A DNA stretch of 64,000 nucleotides from Candidatus Fermentibacterota bacterium (GTDB lineage: Bacteria > JAFGKV01). Location: assembly GCA_016928395.1 (NCBI GenBank), contig JAFGKV010000036.1:51034-115033 (forward strand), given 5' to 3'. The translations under genes were made by a program, and so were the position numbers. Under the pieces are notes generated by a model, which saw only the letters and a list, made by a program, of their open reading frames with translations, was not told where the DNA came from and searched no databases. Positions 27,305-35,751 of the stretch are shown here, piece after piece (the first letter of the stretch is position 1; each line of letters begins with the position of its first letter).

Positions 27305-30102
27305 CCGTCCAGGCGACCCTTGAGCAGTTCCAGTTCATGCCGCGCGTCGGCCTGCCATCCCGGACCCGCGCGAGGATCGTCCGCCACCAGCTTGAGATGA
27401 TGCCAGGCCTCCTTGAGACGGCCGGTCTTGGCCAAGACTCTGCCTAACAACACCCGCGACCCATGGTCTCCCGGCGACCTCTCCAACGCCATCGTCGCCC
27501 ATCGGCCCGCCTCGCCCAGCCTTTCTTCCGATTCTGCCCAAGAAGCCAACTCCCACGCAGGCCAGGCCGTTTCAGGGTGACCATTCACGAGCCCTATGAG
27601 AAGACGACGGGCCTCAGTCCCCTTCCCCACCATACGAAACGCTTGGGAACGTGCTATCCCGCATGCCACCACGTCAGCGCCCAAGGATCGCGCTCTATCC
27701 AGATCTGCCAACGCCTCTGCGGCCCGCCCGGCATCCAGCAGTGTCTTCGCGCGAAGGAGCCACATCGCCGGATCCTCGGGTCGCCGTGCCAGGAGCCTGC
27801 CCGCTTCGACCAATGCTTCGGCGCTGCGGTTGCTCTGCGAAAGAATTCCCACCAGCTCCCATCGAGCCGCATCGGACCCTCCACTCTGGACCACGGCCCG
27901 TGACGCCAGAGCCACGGCCCTGGGCATGTCTCCCTCGGCCACGGCAACTTTGCTCCATAGCATGGTCTGCAGCCAGGGCTCCACGCTGGTATCGCGGGCC
28001 TCAAGCCTCACCTTTGCAGCCCCCACCAGACCACTGGCCAACATGCGCTCGATTTCCTCCTTGATGATATCCTGCGCGGACCGAACGCCCTGGTCGCGCT
28101 GACTCCATCGGCGCGCCTTCTCCCGGCTGAAGCGGGCAACCAGCTGGGGATCCTCCGATGTCCGAATTATGTAGGAGATGAGGCTATCCACCTTTGCAGA
28201 CCGGCGCCGCAGGGAGAAGAAGTCAAGGGCACCATAGGCTTGGATGGCTTCCGCCTCGGCCCAGTGGATCCCGGCCAGGGTCTCCTTGGATCGCGGACCC
28301 CTCCGCGTATGTCCCTGTATCATTGCCAGCAAAGCCCGAGCTCTCCCACCGCCACCGGGCACAACGCCCGTGGGATCGAGACGAATCGCTTCGACAAGAA
28401 GACTCTCCGCCGTGTCGGGCTGCCACCGGGCGATGTAGGGGCGGGCCTGCTCCACCAGGGCGGGCGTAAGGTAGGCGCAGCGGCCGTGAAACACTGTCGG
28501 CTCAGCAGTGCCGGTAGGACCTGGGCTCAGCACCACGGGATCCCACAGCGCGGCCAATATGGCTTTCACGGTGCCGGACGCAAGGCGTGATTCACCCATA
28601 CCACGGCTGGCCCGTTCCGCCGTGCTGGCAACGATGAGCGAGCTTAGCCACACCGCGCCGAAGGGCAGCGCCAGTATGGCCGGCCACAGCCCTCTTCTCG
28701 GCATGAGACCCTGTGCCATCCATACCCCCAGCATGACACCGCCTGCCAGCATCAGAGTCTCGGACAAAAGCGTCAAATCAGCTCCATTGTTGAGCCAGAG
28801 ATACAATAGGCCGAAACCGGCAGGATGAGGATTTTGCTCTCGGGCCAGCCTCAGGCACCACCACAGCGCCAGCACAGCCATCAGAAGAGCAGGGACAACC
28901 CCGCTTTGCTCTCCAATGTGTAGCAGGAGATGATGGGAGTGCTGCATCTGCACGCCGGGGATCGCAGAAAGCTCCGGCGGAGAAGAAACCAGATCCAGAG
29001 CCTGGGGATGCACGGGTCCCAACCCGCCTCCCCATGGAAAATGCGCCATGTAACGCAGCGCAGCCCTCCAGTGAAACTGCCGGGCCAGACAGGAAACCAG
29101 TAGGCGGTGGGGAAGCGCTGGCAAAGACACCATCACCGCCAGCGGGGTCACTATCGGAATCACGCCAAGGCCCAGTATGGCCCCCGATCGGACGCCGCGA
29201 GGCGCCACCGATGCCCCCACCACCAGAGCAAGGCACGCCAGGGCCCACACGCTCTGCGCGGCGGCCACCACCACCAACCCCGCCATGAGCACGATCCACG
29301 CTGTGATCCGATGTCTCGGCCGCAGCGAGAGATATATCAGCAGGACACCAATCGCGGTCTGGGCCGCCAGCGGGTTGCGGTTCACACCCCATCCGACGAC
29401 CGAGAGGGTTTCGTCGGTCGACACCGACGCGAGCCATCCCAGTAGCATGGGAGCCGCCAATGTCAACCCGAGCCAGCGCAGCCAGCTTTGGCTGCCCGAG
29501 AGGCTCCGCCCGCTCTGGAATCCCGCATACGCCAGGACCAAAGAGGCAACGGCCAGCGCGGCGTCGAGACGGCAAGGTGCCCTGGCCAGCTCGAAGCATA
29601 TCCAACCGGTGAATACAATGCACGCCCAGCGCAACCCACCGCTCGACCCGTCCACCAGGAGAAGGCATGCCACGGGAAAGGTCGCCCACACGTATCCAGC
29701 GGGCTGGGACGGGATTCCCACGATGAGCAGTGCCGCCAGAAGCCGTATACTCCGGGATGATCGGTGAGCACAACTCACCACCAGGCCTAAAAGAATGATG
29801 TCCGTGAGTCTCGCCCACAGCGGAGACAGCATGGACGGGTGCTGGTTCCACAAGGCCGTAGACACAACGCGGGTGTGGAAGGCTACCGCCGCGGCCAATG
29901 CCATCATGGGAATCCCGTCTGCCTCAGGGACCCGGCGGCGTAGGAAGAGCGTAGCCGCTACGGCGACACCCACAAACTGCGCGCCTGCCGGCGCCGAGGA
30001 GAACCCTGCGGCCAACGCGGACCCCGCCAGAAAGCAGGCCAGGGCTTCCACGGCCACGCCCTGCCGCAACCGCCGTGACCTCGTGTGGATGTCAGACGTC
30101 AT
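27301..30102 (-). CDS. O-antigen ligase-like membrane protein with C-terminal TPR domain
   Basis: A 933-residue two-part protein. The N-terminal ~540 residues are a 12-14 helix Wzy/WaaL-type unit, with GVNRNPLAAQTAIGVLLIYLS and the periplasmic loop ending MQHSHHLLLHIGEQSGVVPAL, the usual H-S-H-x-x-L-x-x-x-x-E-x-G signature. The last ~390 residues are TPR-like repeats (for example LVEAGRLLARRPEDPAMWLLRA and SEERLGEAGRWATMALERSPGD). TPR-bearing ligases often act on proteins or very long polymers. The start was set at the ATG with GGAG 6 nt upstream; an in-frame GTG 45 nt earlier is possible. It begins 57 nt after the TonB receptor gene and overlaps the next gene by 4 nt. Confidence 0.8.
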   Translation of the reverse strand: MTSDIHTRSRRLRQGVAVEALACFLAGSALAAGFSSAPAGAQFVGVAVAATLFLRRRVPEADGIPMMALAAAVAFHTRVVSTALWNQHPSMLSPLWARLTDIILLGLVVSCAHRSSRSIRLLAALLIVGIPSQPAGYVWATFPVACLLLVDGSSGGLRWACIVFTGWICFELARAPCRLDAALAVASLVLAYAGFQSGRSLSGSQSWLRWLGLTLAAPMLLGWLASVSTDETLSVVGWGVNRNPLAAQTAIGVLLIYLSLRPRHRITAWIVLMAGLVVVAAAQSVWALACLALVVGASVAPRGVRSGAILGLGVIPIVTPLAVMVSLPALPHRLLVSCLARQFHWRAALRYMAHFPWGGGLGPVHPQALDLVSSPPELSAIPGVQMQHSHHLLLHIGEQSGVVPALLMAVLALWWCLRLAREQNPHPAGFGLLYLWLNNGADLTLLSETLMLAGGVMLGVWMAQGLMPRRGLWPAILALPFGAVWLSSLIVASTAERASRGMGESRLASGTVKAILAALWDPVVLSPGPTGTAEPTVFHGRCAYLTPALVEQARPYIARWQPDTAESLLVEAIRLDPTGVVPGGGGRARALLAMIQGHTRRGPRSKETLAGIHWAEAEAIQAYGALDFFSLRRRSAKVDSLISYIIRTSEDPQLVARFSREKARRWSQRDQGVRSAQDIIKEEIERMLASGLVGAAKVRLEARDTSVEPWLQTMLWSKVAVAEGDMPRAVALASRAVVQSGGSDAARWELVGILSQSNRSAEALVEAGRLLARRPEDPAMWLLRAKTLLDAGRAAEALADLDRARSLGADVVACGIARSQAFRMVGKGTEARRLLIGLVNGHPETAWPAWELASWAESEERLGEAGRWATMALERSPGDHGSRVLLGRVLAKTGRLKEAWHHLKLVADDPRAGPGWQADARHELELLKGRLDG

Positions 30103-30159
30103 GGAGTGCTCCGAAACTGCCGTGGGCGCCAGCCTCAACCGGGCCACCGGCGGCGGGAA

Positions 30160-32340
30160 TCAGAACTGGTAGAAGACCCTTGTTCGCCAGCGTCGGCCGG
30201 GCTCGGGGTATCCCCAGCGATCAAAACCTTTCTGGTCGAACAGATTCTCCCCTGCGACGCCGAAGAGCAAGGTTCGCAGTAGGTGCACCTGGGCACCCGC
30301 ACCGACCTGGAACGCCGCATTGGACGAGCGGCGATTGGCGCGATCCACAAACACCTCGCCCCGGGCCCGGGCCTCCATGCTCATACTCCACCCATTCCGG
30401 ATGTGACTTACCGCTGTCGCACTCATGGTCCACACAGGCCAGCCTGGTAATCGATTACCGCGATAGTAGGGGGCCTGAGAGCGATCCTCCGTGCGCTGGA
30501 CGGCGCCTGCGAAATGCGCGATCAGCGCTCCGTGACCACGCAGTGTCGCGGCAAGCTCAAGGCCCCTCATGCGGGCCTCGCCAATGTTCTCCGGCATGAC
30601 GACCTTGGGAGATCTTAGCCAGAACTGAATCAGGTCGGTCACCGTCTTGTGATACAAGGCCAGGCGCAGGGTCTCGCCAGAGGACGCCAGGACCGCCTCG
30701 AACTGCAGGCTTCGCTCAGGTGTGAGGCCAGGGTTGCCTCGGATGCTTCCTGCATTGCCCAGCAGCTCGATCAAGGCGGGAGGACGCCCTTGGGCCGAGG
30801 CCGATACCAGGAGGGAACCGTACCCGGTCAACTCAAGTTCGCATGCCGCGCGGCCTGTCTTCAGCTCATGAAGCACACTCTGGTCTTCTCCCCAATTCCG
30901 AAAGCCTAGCACGCTTCCCTCGGCCCGCCAGCGTACCGGTAGCCCCGGGCACCAGGTGAGGCCAAGACCCTCGCTCAGGGTAACCCTCCCCTGGCTTTGC
31001 CGGTGCAAGCCCGGAGTCTCTGCGACAATTCCCTCAACTCTCATCTCCACACGGGCATCGGGCCGGATCGCCCCCTCCTCCCGGGCGCCGTACAAACTGA
31101 CTCCGCCTCCGCGGCTCCGATTGATGACGGAACCTGCCATGTGGGAAAGCTCCGCTTCCGGATCATCCACTTCACTGCACGTCCATTGGGCGAATCCCAG
31201 CAGGGATCCTTTCCAACCCCGAGCAACCGGACGCACATGCCGAAGCGCCAATCGCAGGGCCTGGCTCGTATGGCGCGCGTACCGGACGGGATCGGCCCCG
31301 GTCCCCGGGACCCCCTCCCGGCGGTCCGACGCAAGCGAGGTAAGCACCCAACGGGGGCCGTCCTCAAGCCCTATGGCCGACTTCACCAGGAGATTGAGGG
31401 TCTCGACCCTGCTGTTAGCGCGAACACGAAGGGTATCGTCACTATGGTTGAGAGGCGTGGCATTGTCGTCCATGTAGCCAAAGTCATTGTCTTGCACCAG
31501 GGCCTCCAGGCCCGTCCATATCCACCCGTCCGGCCACGGCACGGTGACTCCGAAACCGGCATCTCGTCGCCCCAGACTGCCAACACCCAGCCTCGCCCGA
31601 AGCCGTTCTTGGGGGCGCGGCGATATGGTCTCCAGGGCCAGGGCCCCTCCGAGGGCGCCACCCCCCAAAGAGAGGGGAGCCCACCCCTGATACACGATGA
31701 GTTGCTCCAGAACGCCCGGGAGAATCCCGCTCATGTCGGCCCCACCAAGGCGGGCGTCGGATAGGGGTATCCCGTCCAGCCAAGCCTCAGTCCCGGCGGA
31801 TCCGGAGCCCCGCAGTCCTACGAAAACGCCCCCACCGACCTTGTCGACCTCAACTCCCGCAATTCGACCCAGAGAGGAGGCCATGCTCTCGTCGTCCGCC
31901 GATGTGGAGCATACCACGGCGGCATGACACCATACTCCGGAAACTTCCCGGCTCTCCACGATCTGCACGGCGGGCAAGGGGAAGGGCGCCCGGGTGAGCA
32001 GCACACTGATGGTGTCAGACGCAGCCAGGATAGTATCAACAGCAGAATAGCCGGTCCTGACAATCCTCACAGGGACGGGCTGATCCAAAGCGGTAACCCA
32101 CGCATTCCCGGAGGAATCCGTCGTCGCGACGATGCCCTGGCCTGCCTCGATCAGGGCCATGGCCACGGGGGCGTGGGACTCACTCTCCCGCACCTGTATC
32201 AGTACCACGCGGGGCTCTGACAAGGCCCAGGTCGCTGCCACGGCCAGGCTACACCCCAGAGCACCCCATCGCCATACCCTCGACGCATTCGGGAGCCGGA
32301 GACGACTCGCGAAGCGGACGGGTAGGAACACAGATCGCAT
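30160..32340 (-). CDS. TonB-dependent receptor, probable cobalamin (BtuB-like) transporter
   Basis: A 726-residue outer-membrane receptor. After an N-terminal signal (about 1-41) comes a short carboxypeptidase-regulatory-like beta domain (about 45-120). A plug domain follows (about 120-235; IAGVEVDKVGGGVFVGLRGSGSAGTEAWLDGIPLSD in outline, including the LRGSGS and WLDGIP plug hallmarks). The rest is a beta-barrel ending in the aromatic-terminal RVFYQF, as outer-membrane barrels do. It begins 9 nt after the propeller gene, and both lie behind a cobalamin riboswitch. B12 or another corrinoid is therefore the best guess for the cargo. No BtuCDF ABC transporter genes are present in the window. Barrel identity is firm; substrate is inferred from the riboswitch. 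Confidence 0.88.
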   Translation of the reverse strand: MRSVFLPVRFASRLRLPNASRVWRWGALGCSLAVAATWALSEPRVVLIQVRESESHAPVAMALIEAGQGIVATTDSSGNAWVTALDQPVPVRIVRTGYSAVDTILAASDTISVLLTRAPFPLPAVQIVESREVSGVWCHAAVVCSTSADDESMASSLGRIAGVEVDKVGGGVFVGLRGSGSAGTEAWLDGIPLSDARLGGADMSGILPGVLEQLIVYQGWAPLSLGGGALGGALALETISPRPQERLRARLGVGSLGRRDAGFGVTVPWPDGWIWTGLEALVQDNDFGYMDDNATPLNHSDDTLRVRANSRVETLNLLVKSAIGLEDGPRWVLTSLASDRREGVPGTGADPVRYARHTSQALRLALRHVRPVARGWKGSLLGFAQWTCSEVDDPEAELSHMAGSVINRSRGGGVSLYGAREEGAIRPDARVEMRVEGIVAETPGLHRQSQGRVTLSEGLGLTWCPGLPVRWRAEGSVLGFRNWGEDQSVLHELKTGRAACELELTGYGSLLVSASAQGRPPALIELLGNAGSIRGNPGLTPERSLQFEAVLASSGETLRLALYHKTVTDLIQFWLRSPKVVMPENIGEARMRGLELAATLRGHGALIAHFAGAVQRTEDRSQAPYYRGNRLPGWPVWTMSATAVSHIRNGWSMSMEARARGEVFVDRANRRSSNAAFQVGAGAQVHLLRTLLFGVAGENLFDQKGFDRWGYPEPGRRWRTRVFYQF

Positions 32341-32349
32341 TGCGGTGCG

Positions 32350-33699
32350 CTAGTGGATGACCAACGGTGTCGTCCAATGGATGCCGGGGCCGCTGACCCG
32401 CACCACATAGGTGCCGGTCGAAAGCTCTCCACAGCATTCTCTGAGGTCAAAGCTGGCACTCAGGCTGTTCAGGGTCGCCCGAACCATGCGCCGTCCCGCG
32501 TGGTCATACAGGGCGAATGTCGCGTCTGCCGACGGTCGGTTCAGGCAAAGATGAATACGGCCCAAAGTCGGGTTGGGCCACACCCGTGCAATACTGTTGA
32601 CCGAAGGGCCGATGGCTGTGGCCGGTGTCACTACCGCACCACACATCGGGGGAAGACCAGTTGACACGGGGCCGCACACCGTCAGCCCAGTGGAAGCATC
32701 GATAAGCAGCACCCCTGCCTGGGATGGATCCGCCCACGTTCCTTGATCAGCCACATACAGGATGCCTTCGTGCACCAGCATATCAGGGATGTACCCGCCG
32801 CTAGGGCCGGGGAGCGGCAGACCTAAAATCCCAGTGGCGAGATCGCAGGGCACCACCGCATTGCTCCAATCGGGATAGCTGACCGCGAGGTACGCTGTCT
32901 GCCCAAATGCCGCGATGCCGCCCACATTGGCCCCCACGGCCTGCTCGTCCATGATCACCGTAACGTGGTTCAAGGCCAGATCAACGGCGACCACGGCACC
33001 GTCATCGTACGTGTTCCAGTTACCTGTGCACGGGAGGTACGCGGTTGATCCCACCTGCGTCACGGCGGTGGGATTGGCCGCGGGCAGCCACAACGGATCC
33101 GCCTCAGGAGTTGCCGGATCCATGTCAACCGGTTGCCCCGAGTAGGCATCTAGGACGGCCAGACACCCCGGCCCCGCCGGGTCCATCATCGGGGTGTTCC
33201 GGTCAAGGCGTTGGCAGACAATGTAAACCCGCTCACCATGTCGGATGATGCGCGTGGCCTCCGGGATGCCGTCGGCATCGGCGAAAGGGGAAAGATCCAC
33301 CGTATCCACGATCTCCCCGGTGATCGGGTTCACGATGAGCATCCACGACCTCTCGAACAGGGTGATGAACGCTCGGTCTGGAGCGACGGTGAGCATGTCT
33401 TGGGGGTTGGTGCCATTGCCCGTGGAGTACTGGTGAACGACGCTGGCAAGCCCCGTGGCATGCAACACCGTGACATTGTCATATCCGAGCCTGCCCACCA
33501 CGAAGACATACCCTTCCCCGCTGCGGACCACCGCATCTCCTGGAACGGGCACGGGGACTTCCCCGGCAGCGCATTCACCCGCGGTTTGGGCTGCAAGACC
33601 ACCGGTGGAGAAATCGGTAGTCACCCACACGATATCCGAGGCGTGTGCCGCCAAAGTGAAGGGAAGAATACAGCCGGTGAGGAGTCGGACTGGGCGCAC
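32350..33699 (-). CDS. YncE/BtuG-like beta-propeller with T9SS sorting domain
   Basis: A 449-residue exported protein with a signal peptide (about 1-20), then a beta-propeller (about 22-360). Repeated blade phrases are GYVFVVGRLGYDNVTVL, RSWMLIVNPITGEIV, GCLAVLDAYSGQPV, DDGAVVAVDLALNHV and AGVLLIDASTGLTV. The C-terminus (372-449) is a type A T9SS sorting domain: VWPNPTLGRIHL, FALYDHAGRRMV and STGTYVVRVSG. In Bacteroides, the surface propeller BtuG captures B12 for BtuB. This protein has the same fold and genetic position but a T9SS signal instead of a lipid anchor. The GTG start follows AGGAGG by 5 nt and is enclosed in a hairpin downstream of the riboswitch. B12 binding is inferred. Confidence 0.85.
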   Translation of the reverse strand: MRPVRLLTGCILPFTLAAHASDIVWVTTDFSTGGLAAQTAGECAAGEVPVPVPGDAVVRSGEGYVFVVGRLGYDNVTVLHATGLASVVHQYSTGNGTNPQDMLTVAPDRAFITLFERSWMLIVNPITGEIVDTVDLSPFADADGIPEATRIIRHGERVYIVCQRLDRNTPMMDPAGPGCLAVLDAYSGQPVDMDPATPEADPLWLPAANPTAVTQVGSTAYLPCTGNWNTYDDGAVVAVDLALNHVTVIMDEQAVGANVGGIAAFGQTAYLAVSYPDWSNAVVPCDLATGILGLPLPGPSGGYIPDMLVHEGILYVADQGTWADPSQAGVLLIDASTGLTVCGPVSTGLPPMCGAVVTPATAIGPSVNSIARVWPNPTLGRIHLCLNRPSADATFALYDHAGRRMVRATLNSLSASFDLRECCGELSTGTYVVRVSGPGIHWTTPLVIH

Positions 33700-33764
33700 G
33701 TGAACCTCCTGTGGCGCGAGGAGCCAAGTTTTCCCGAGGAGGGATCAGGAGGAGCCCACGTGCG
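33695..33764 (-). promoter_or_regulatory. SD/start-sequestering hairpin, riboswitch expression platform
   Basis: On the minus strand, the segment at 33746-33764 can pair with 33695-33711. CGCACGTG pairs with CACGTGCG (8 bp, covering the GTG start), and CCTCCTG pairs with CAGGAGG (7 bp, covering the Shine-Dalgarno), with a small internal loop between them. The structure would hide both the ribosome site and the start codon of the propeller gene. It sits directly downstream of the aptamer, so control is probably translational. Confidence 0.72.
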
Positions 33765-33819
33765 AGCATAGAGAGGGGGTCCCGCCTTCTCCCCGGCCTC
33801 GGGGGAAAGGATGCGGCTG

Positions 33820-33985
33820 CGCGACGCAGGCAGGTCTTCTGGCTCGTGGGTCATCCTAGTTGCCGCGCCTTCCCGTGGTTAGACAGTGGCATGTTGCGGC
33901 GTTCGTACCCACTCACAGCGGCGGCCCCGCGACGGATTCTCACCGTCTTCCCTCAAAAGGCCCTTGGGGCGCCTGTATCGCTACA
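33820..33985 (-). promoter_or_regulatory. Cobalamin riboswitch aptamer
   Basis: Read on the minus strand, the canonical elements occur in order: CAGGCGCC at the 5' stem, GAGGGAAG, the GGTGAGAATCC segment, CGCGGGGCCGCCGCTGTGAG, the invariant B12 box ATGCCACTG, CGGGAAGGCGCGG, and the closing GAGCCAGAAGACCTGCC. This is the consensus core of adenosyl/methyl-cobalamin riboswitches. It lies 120 nt upstream of the propeller-TonB receptor pair and in the same direction, so it should reduce their expression when cobalamin is plentiful. Confidence 0.95.
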
Positions 33986-34051
33986 CCAAATAGAACAGAT
34001 ATAGACAGATTAGAACGTGGACGCCCGAAAGTCAAGGGCGCCCAAGAGACG

Positions 34052-34309
34052 TTAGGCCGTCAGGCCTGCCACGTATTTGGACAGCCGCGACTTGTTCCGC
34101 ACGGCAGTACCCTGCTTTATCACGCCCTTCTTCGCCGCCTTGTCGATGGCGGACACGACCCGGGGCAATAGCACGGCGGCTTCCTCATGATCGGTGGTCT
34201 CCCGCAACTTCCGAACCAGACCGCGCATATTGGATTTGACACTCTTGTTTCGAAGGTGCTTCCGCGCATCGGAGCGCAAGCTCTTCGCCTGTGCCTTGTG
34301 ATGAGGCAC
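34052..34309 (-). CDS. rpsT: 30S ribosomal protein S20
   Basis: An 85-residue basic protein of typical S20 length and pattern. The N-terminal Lys/Arg/His-rich helix (PHHKAQAKSLRSDARKHLR) is followed by NKSVKSNMRGLVRKL, a variable middle, and the conserved AAKKGVIKQGTAVRNKSRLSK end that binds 16S rRNA. It starts at GTG after AGGAGGTGATGA, an almost complete Shine-Dalgarno; a GTG or weak start is common for S20, which is autoregulated in E. coli. It stands alone, with the riboswitch transcript beginning a short distance downstream. A GC-rich hairpin (34017-34042) after the stop may end transcription but lacks a T-run. Confidence 0.97.
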   Translation of the reverse strand: MPHHKAQAKSLRSDARKHLRNKSVKSNMRGLVRKLRETTDHEEAAVLLPRVVSAIDKAAKKGVIKQGTAVRNKSRLSKYVAGLTA

Positions 34310-34344
34310 TCATCACCTCCTGACGATGGTAGATGATCTGCATA

Positions 34345-34373
34345 CCCGCAAAAGCGGGCAAATAGCCCGTTTT
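34345..34373. promoter_or_regulatory. Two mutually exclusive hairpins in the rpsT leader
   Basis: CCCGC/GCGGG (34345-34349 with 34354-34358, AAAA loop) and CGGGC/GCCCG (34355-34359 with 34365-34369) share the same bases, so only one can form. The second is followed by TTTT on the plus strand and resembles a small intrinsic terminator in that direction. On the minus strand both lie in the untranslated region ahead of rpsT and could act as a switch. Confidence 0.4.
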
Positions 34374-34538
34374 CCTTCCATTGGTCAAGAATCACCTCGC
34401 ACGACTCTCTGGATGGACTTGACATCGCGGCCGACCCGTCTCATCCTACGACAAAGCCCGACACAGTCGGGCCCTGTGCAGAGTCCAGGGTCAGATTCAG
34501 GGTTGAGTCGGGCCTCGGCGTCGCTTCGCTCTCTACGA

Positions 34539-34570
34539 AGATAGGAGTGAGGAGATAGGAGTGAGGAGAT
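34539..34570. repeat. 14-bp tandem repeat (AGATAGGAGTGAGG)
   Basis: Two perfect adjacent copies of the 14-bp unit (34539-34552 and 34553-34566) and the start of a third (AGAT). The embedded word GAGTGAGGAG recurs at 41911-41920, on the far side of the plus-strand gene block. Confidence 0.85.
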
Positions 34571-35087
34571 GGCCGCTGCCTTCTTTTCTTCTGGGCACCC
34601 TGTGCGGCTTTGTATGAGACGCTCGCTTCGCTCGGCGCTGTCAACCCTTCGTGCCGGATTTCGTGTTTCGTGTTTCCCCGTGAGGTGGGCCGTTGCCCAC
34701 CAACGGGGGCTCACGGCCTGATCTCCCGCACAACTTGGCTTCGCACCCGCGGATGCGGGCTTGGTCCGGCGCCGTTGGAGGCTGGGGCGGGCCAATTGGC
34801 CCAGGTCGGTATCGCTGTCGCAATCGGAATTGACAATGCTGGCATTCGACTACAAGTACGAGTCCATGTGCTCTTACACACGGCAATCGCAGTAGCGGGC
34901 CCGGCGGCTCGTTCGGAACACGAACGCAGAAGGCTAAATGATGGAGGTGGAGCCTGACACGCGGGAGCATAGGGCTGAGAGCTAGACGCACTAGCCGATA
35001 GCTTGGGAGAAGCTCAGACTGTCAATTGCACACCGTGAACCCTGAGAGCAGTCACCCAAGAAGCCCGCGAGGCAACGGAGAGGGATT

Positions 35088-35741
35088 ATGGCTTCGGCAA
35101 GTATGCTATTCGGTCGAACACGGCAACTGGTGGCGCAGATCGACGTATTCCTTGATGCGGTGAGCCAGGGCGCCGTGGTGTTCCGACAGGGAGTGGGCGA
35201 CTACTTGTCCCGCAATCCTTCAGAATTCCAGTGCCGGCTGAACGCCATCGACGAGCTGGAAAGCAGAGCCGATACCATACGCCGCGAAGTAGAGAACCAA
35301 CTCTACAGCTATTCGTTGATTCCGGAAAACCGTGGTGACGTCCTGGCCCTACTGGAAACGCTGGACGACGTTATCGATACCGCAAAGCGAACCCTGTGCG
35401 AGTTTGCGGTGGAGACACCCGACATTCCGGAGGACCTTGCCTCCGGTTACCTGGCCCTGGCCGATGCATCCGTGCAGGCCGTCGAGGCGGTTGTCCTGGC
35501 AGCCAGGGCGTTCTTCCGGGATGTCCGCTCGGTGAAGGATCATCTCCACAAGGTGAAGTTCTGGGAGCGCGAGGCCGATCGCATAGGGGAGAGAGTCAAA
35601 CGACAGGCCTTTGGCCTGTCCGTCGACTTGAGCCGGAAGATCCATCTTCGCTACTTCGCGCTGCACGTGGGAAACCTCTCCGATGCCGCGGAACGGGTGG
35701 CGGACCGACTCGCCATTTACTCCATCAAACGAAGCCTGTAG
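35088..35741 (+). CDS. DUF47/PhoU-like phosphate transport accessory protein
   Basis: A 217-residue, almost wholly helical cytosolic protein of the DUF47 (PhoU-related) family. Typical elements are the N-terminal LFGRTRQLVAQIDVFLDAV helix, the E/D-rich helix RLNAIDELESRADTIRREV, LLETLDDVIDTAKRTL, and the end region LRYFALHVGNLSDAAERVADRLAIYSIKRSL in outline. These proteins are nearly always encoded next to Pit-type phosphate transporters, as here (10 nt between stop and start), and are thought to control them. It starts at ATG after a GGAGAGG site and is the first gene of the plus-strand block. Confidence 0.92.
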   Translation: MASASMLFGRTRQLVAQIDVFLDAVSQGAVVFRQGVGDYLSRNPSEFQCRLNAIDELESRADTIRREVENQLYSYSLIPENRGDVLALLETLDDVIDTAKRTLCEFAVETPDIPEDLASGYLALADASVQAVEAVVLAARAFFRDVRSVKDHLHKVKFWEREADRIGERVKRQAFGLSVDLSRKIHLRYFALHVGNLSDAAERVADRLAIYSIKRSL

Positions 35742-35751
35742 AGGTTCTCCG

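Larger units (their letters stand above)
34310..35087. other. Long intergenic region with hairpins and degenerate short repeats
   Basis: 778 nt lie between the divergent rpsT and DUF47 genes, with no convincing gene. They contain the rpsT leader hairpins, a 7-bp hairpin with a 3-nt loop at 34456-34472 (GCCCGAC/GTCGGGC), a 14-bp tandem repeat, a 7-bp TTCGTGT tandem at 34660-34676, and GGGCTGAGAGC (34972-34982) followed by AGCCGATAGC (34993-35002). The last kilobase should also hold the promoter of the plus-strand block, but no clear -35/-10 pair is visible. No tRNA was found. Confidence 0.6.

Noticed and set aside
30160-32340. A SusC-type glycan receptor reading of the TonB receptor
   Set aside because: There is no SusD partner, the size (726 residues) is nearer BtuB-like receptors, and the upstream riboswitch senses cobalamin.
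33621-33854. A minus-strand 77-residue frame running through the riboswitch
   Set aside because: It covers the conserved aptamer 3' end and the masking hairpin, and its sequence has no protein features.
34641-34991. A small gene or toxin-antitoxin pair in the 34.3-35.1 kb region
   Set aside because: Frames on both strands are repeat-derived, lack ribosome sites and resemble no family.
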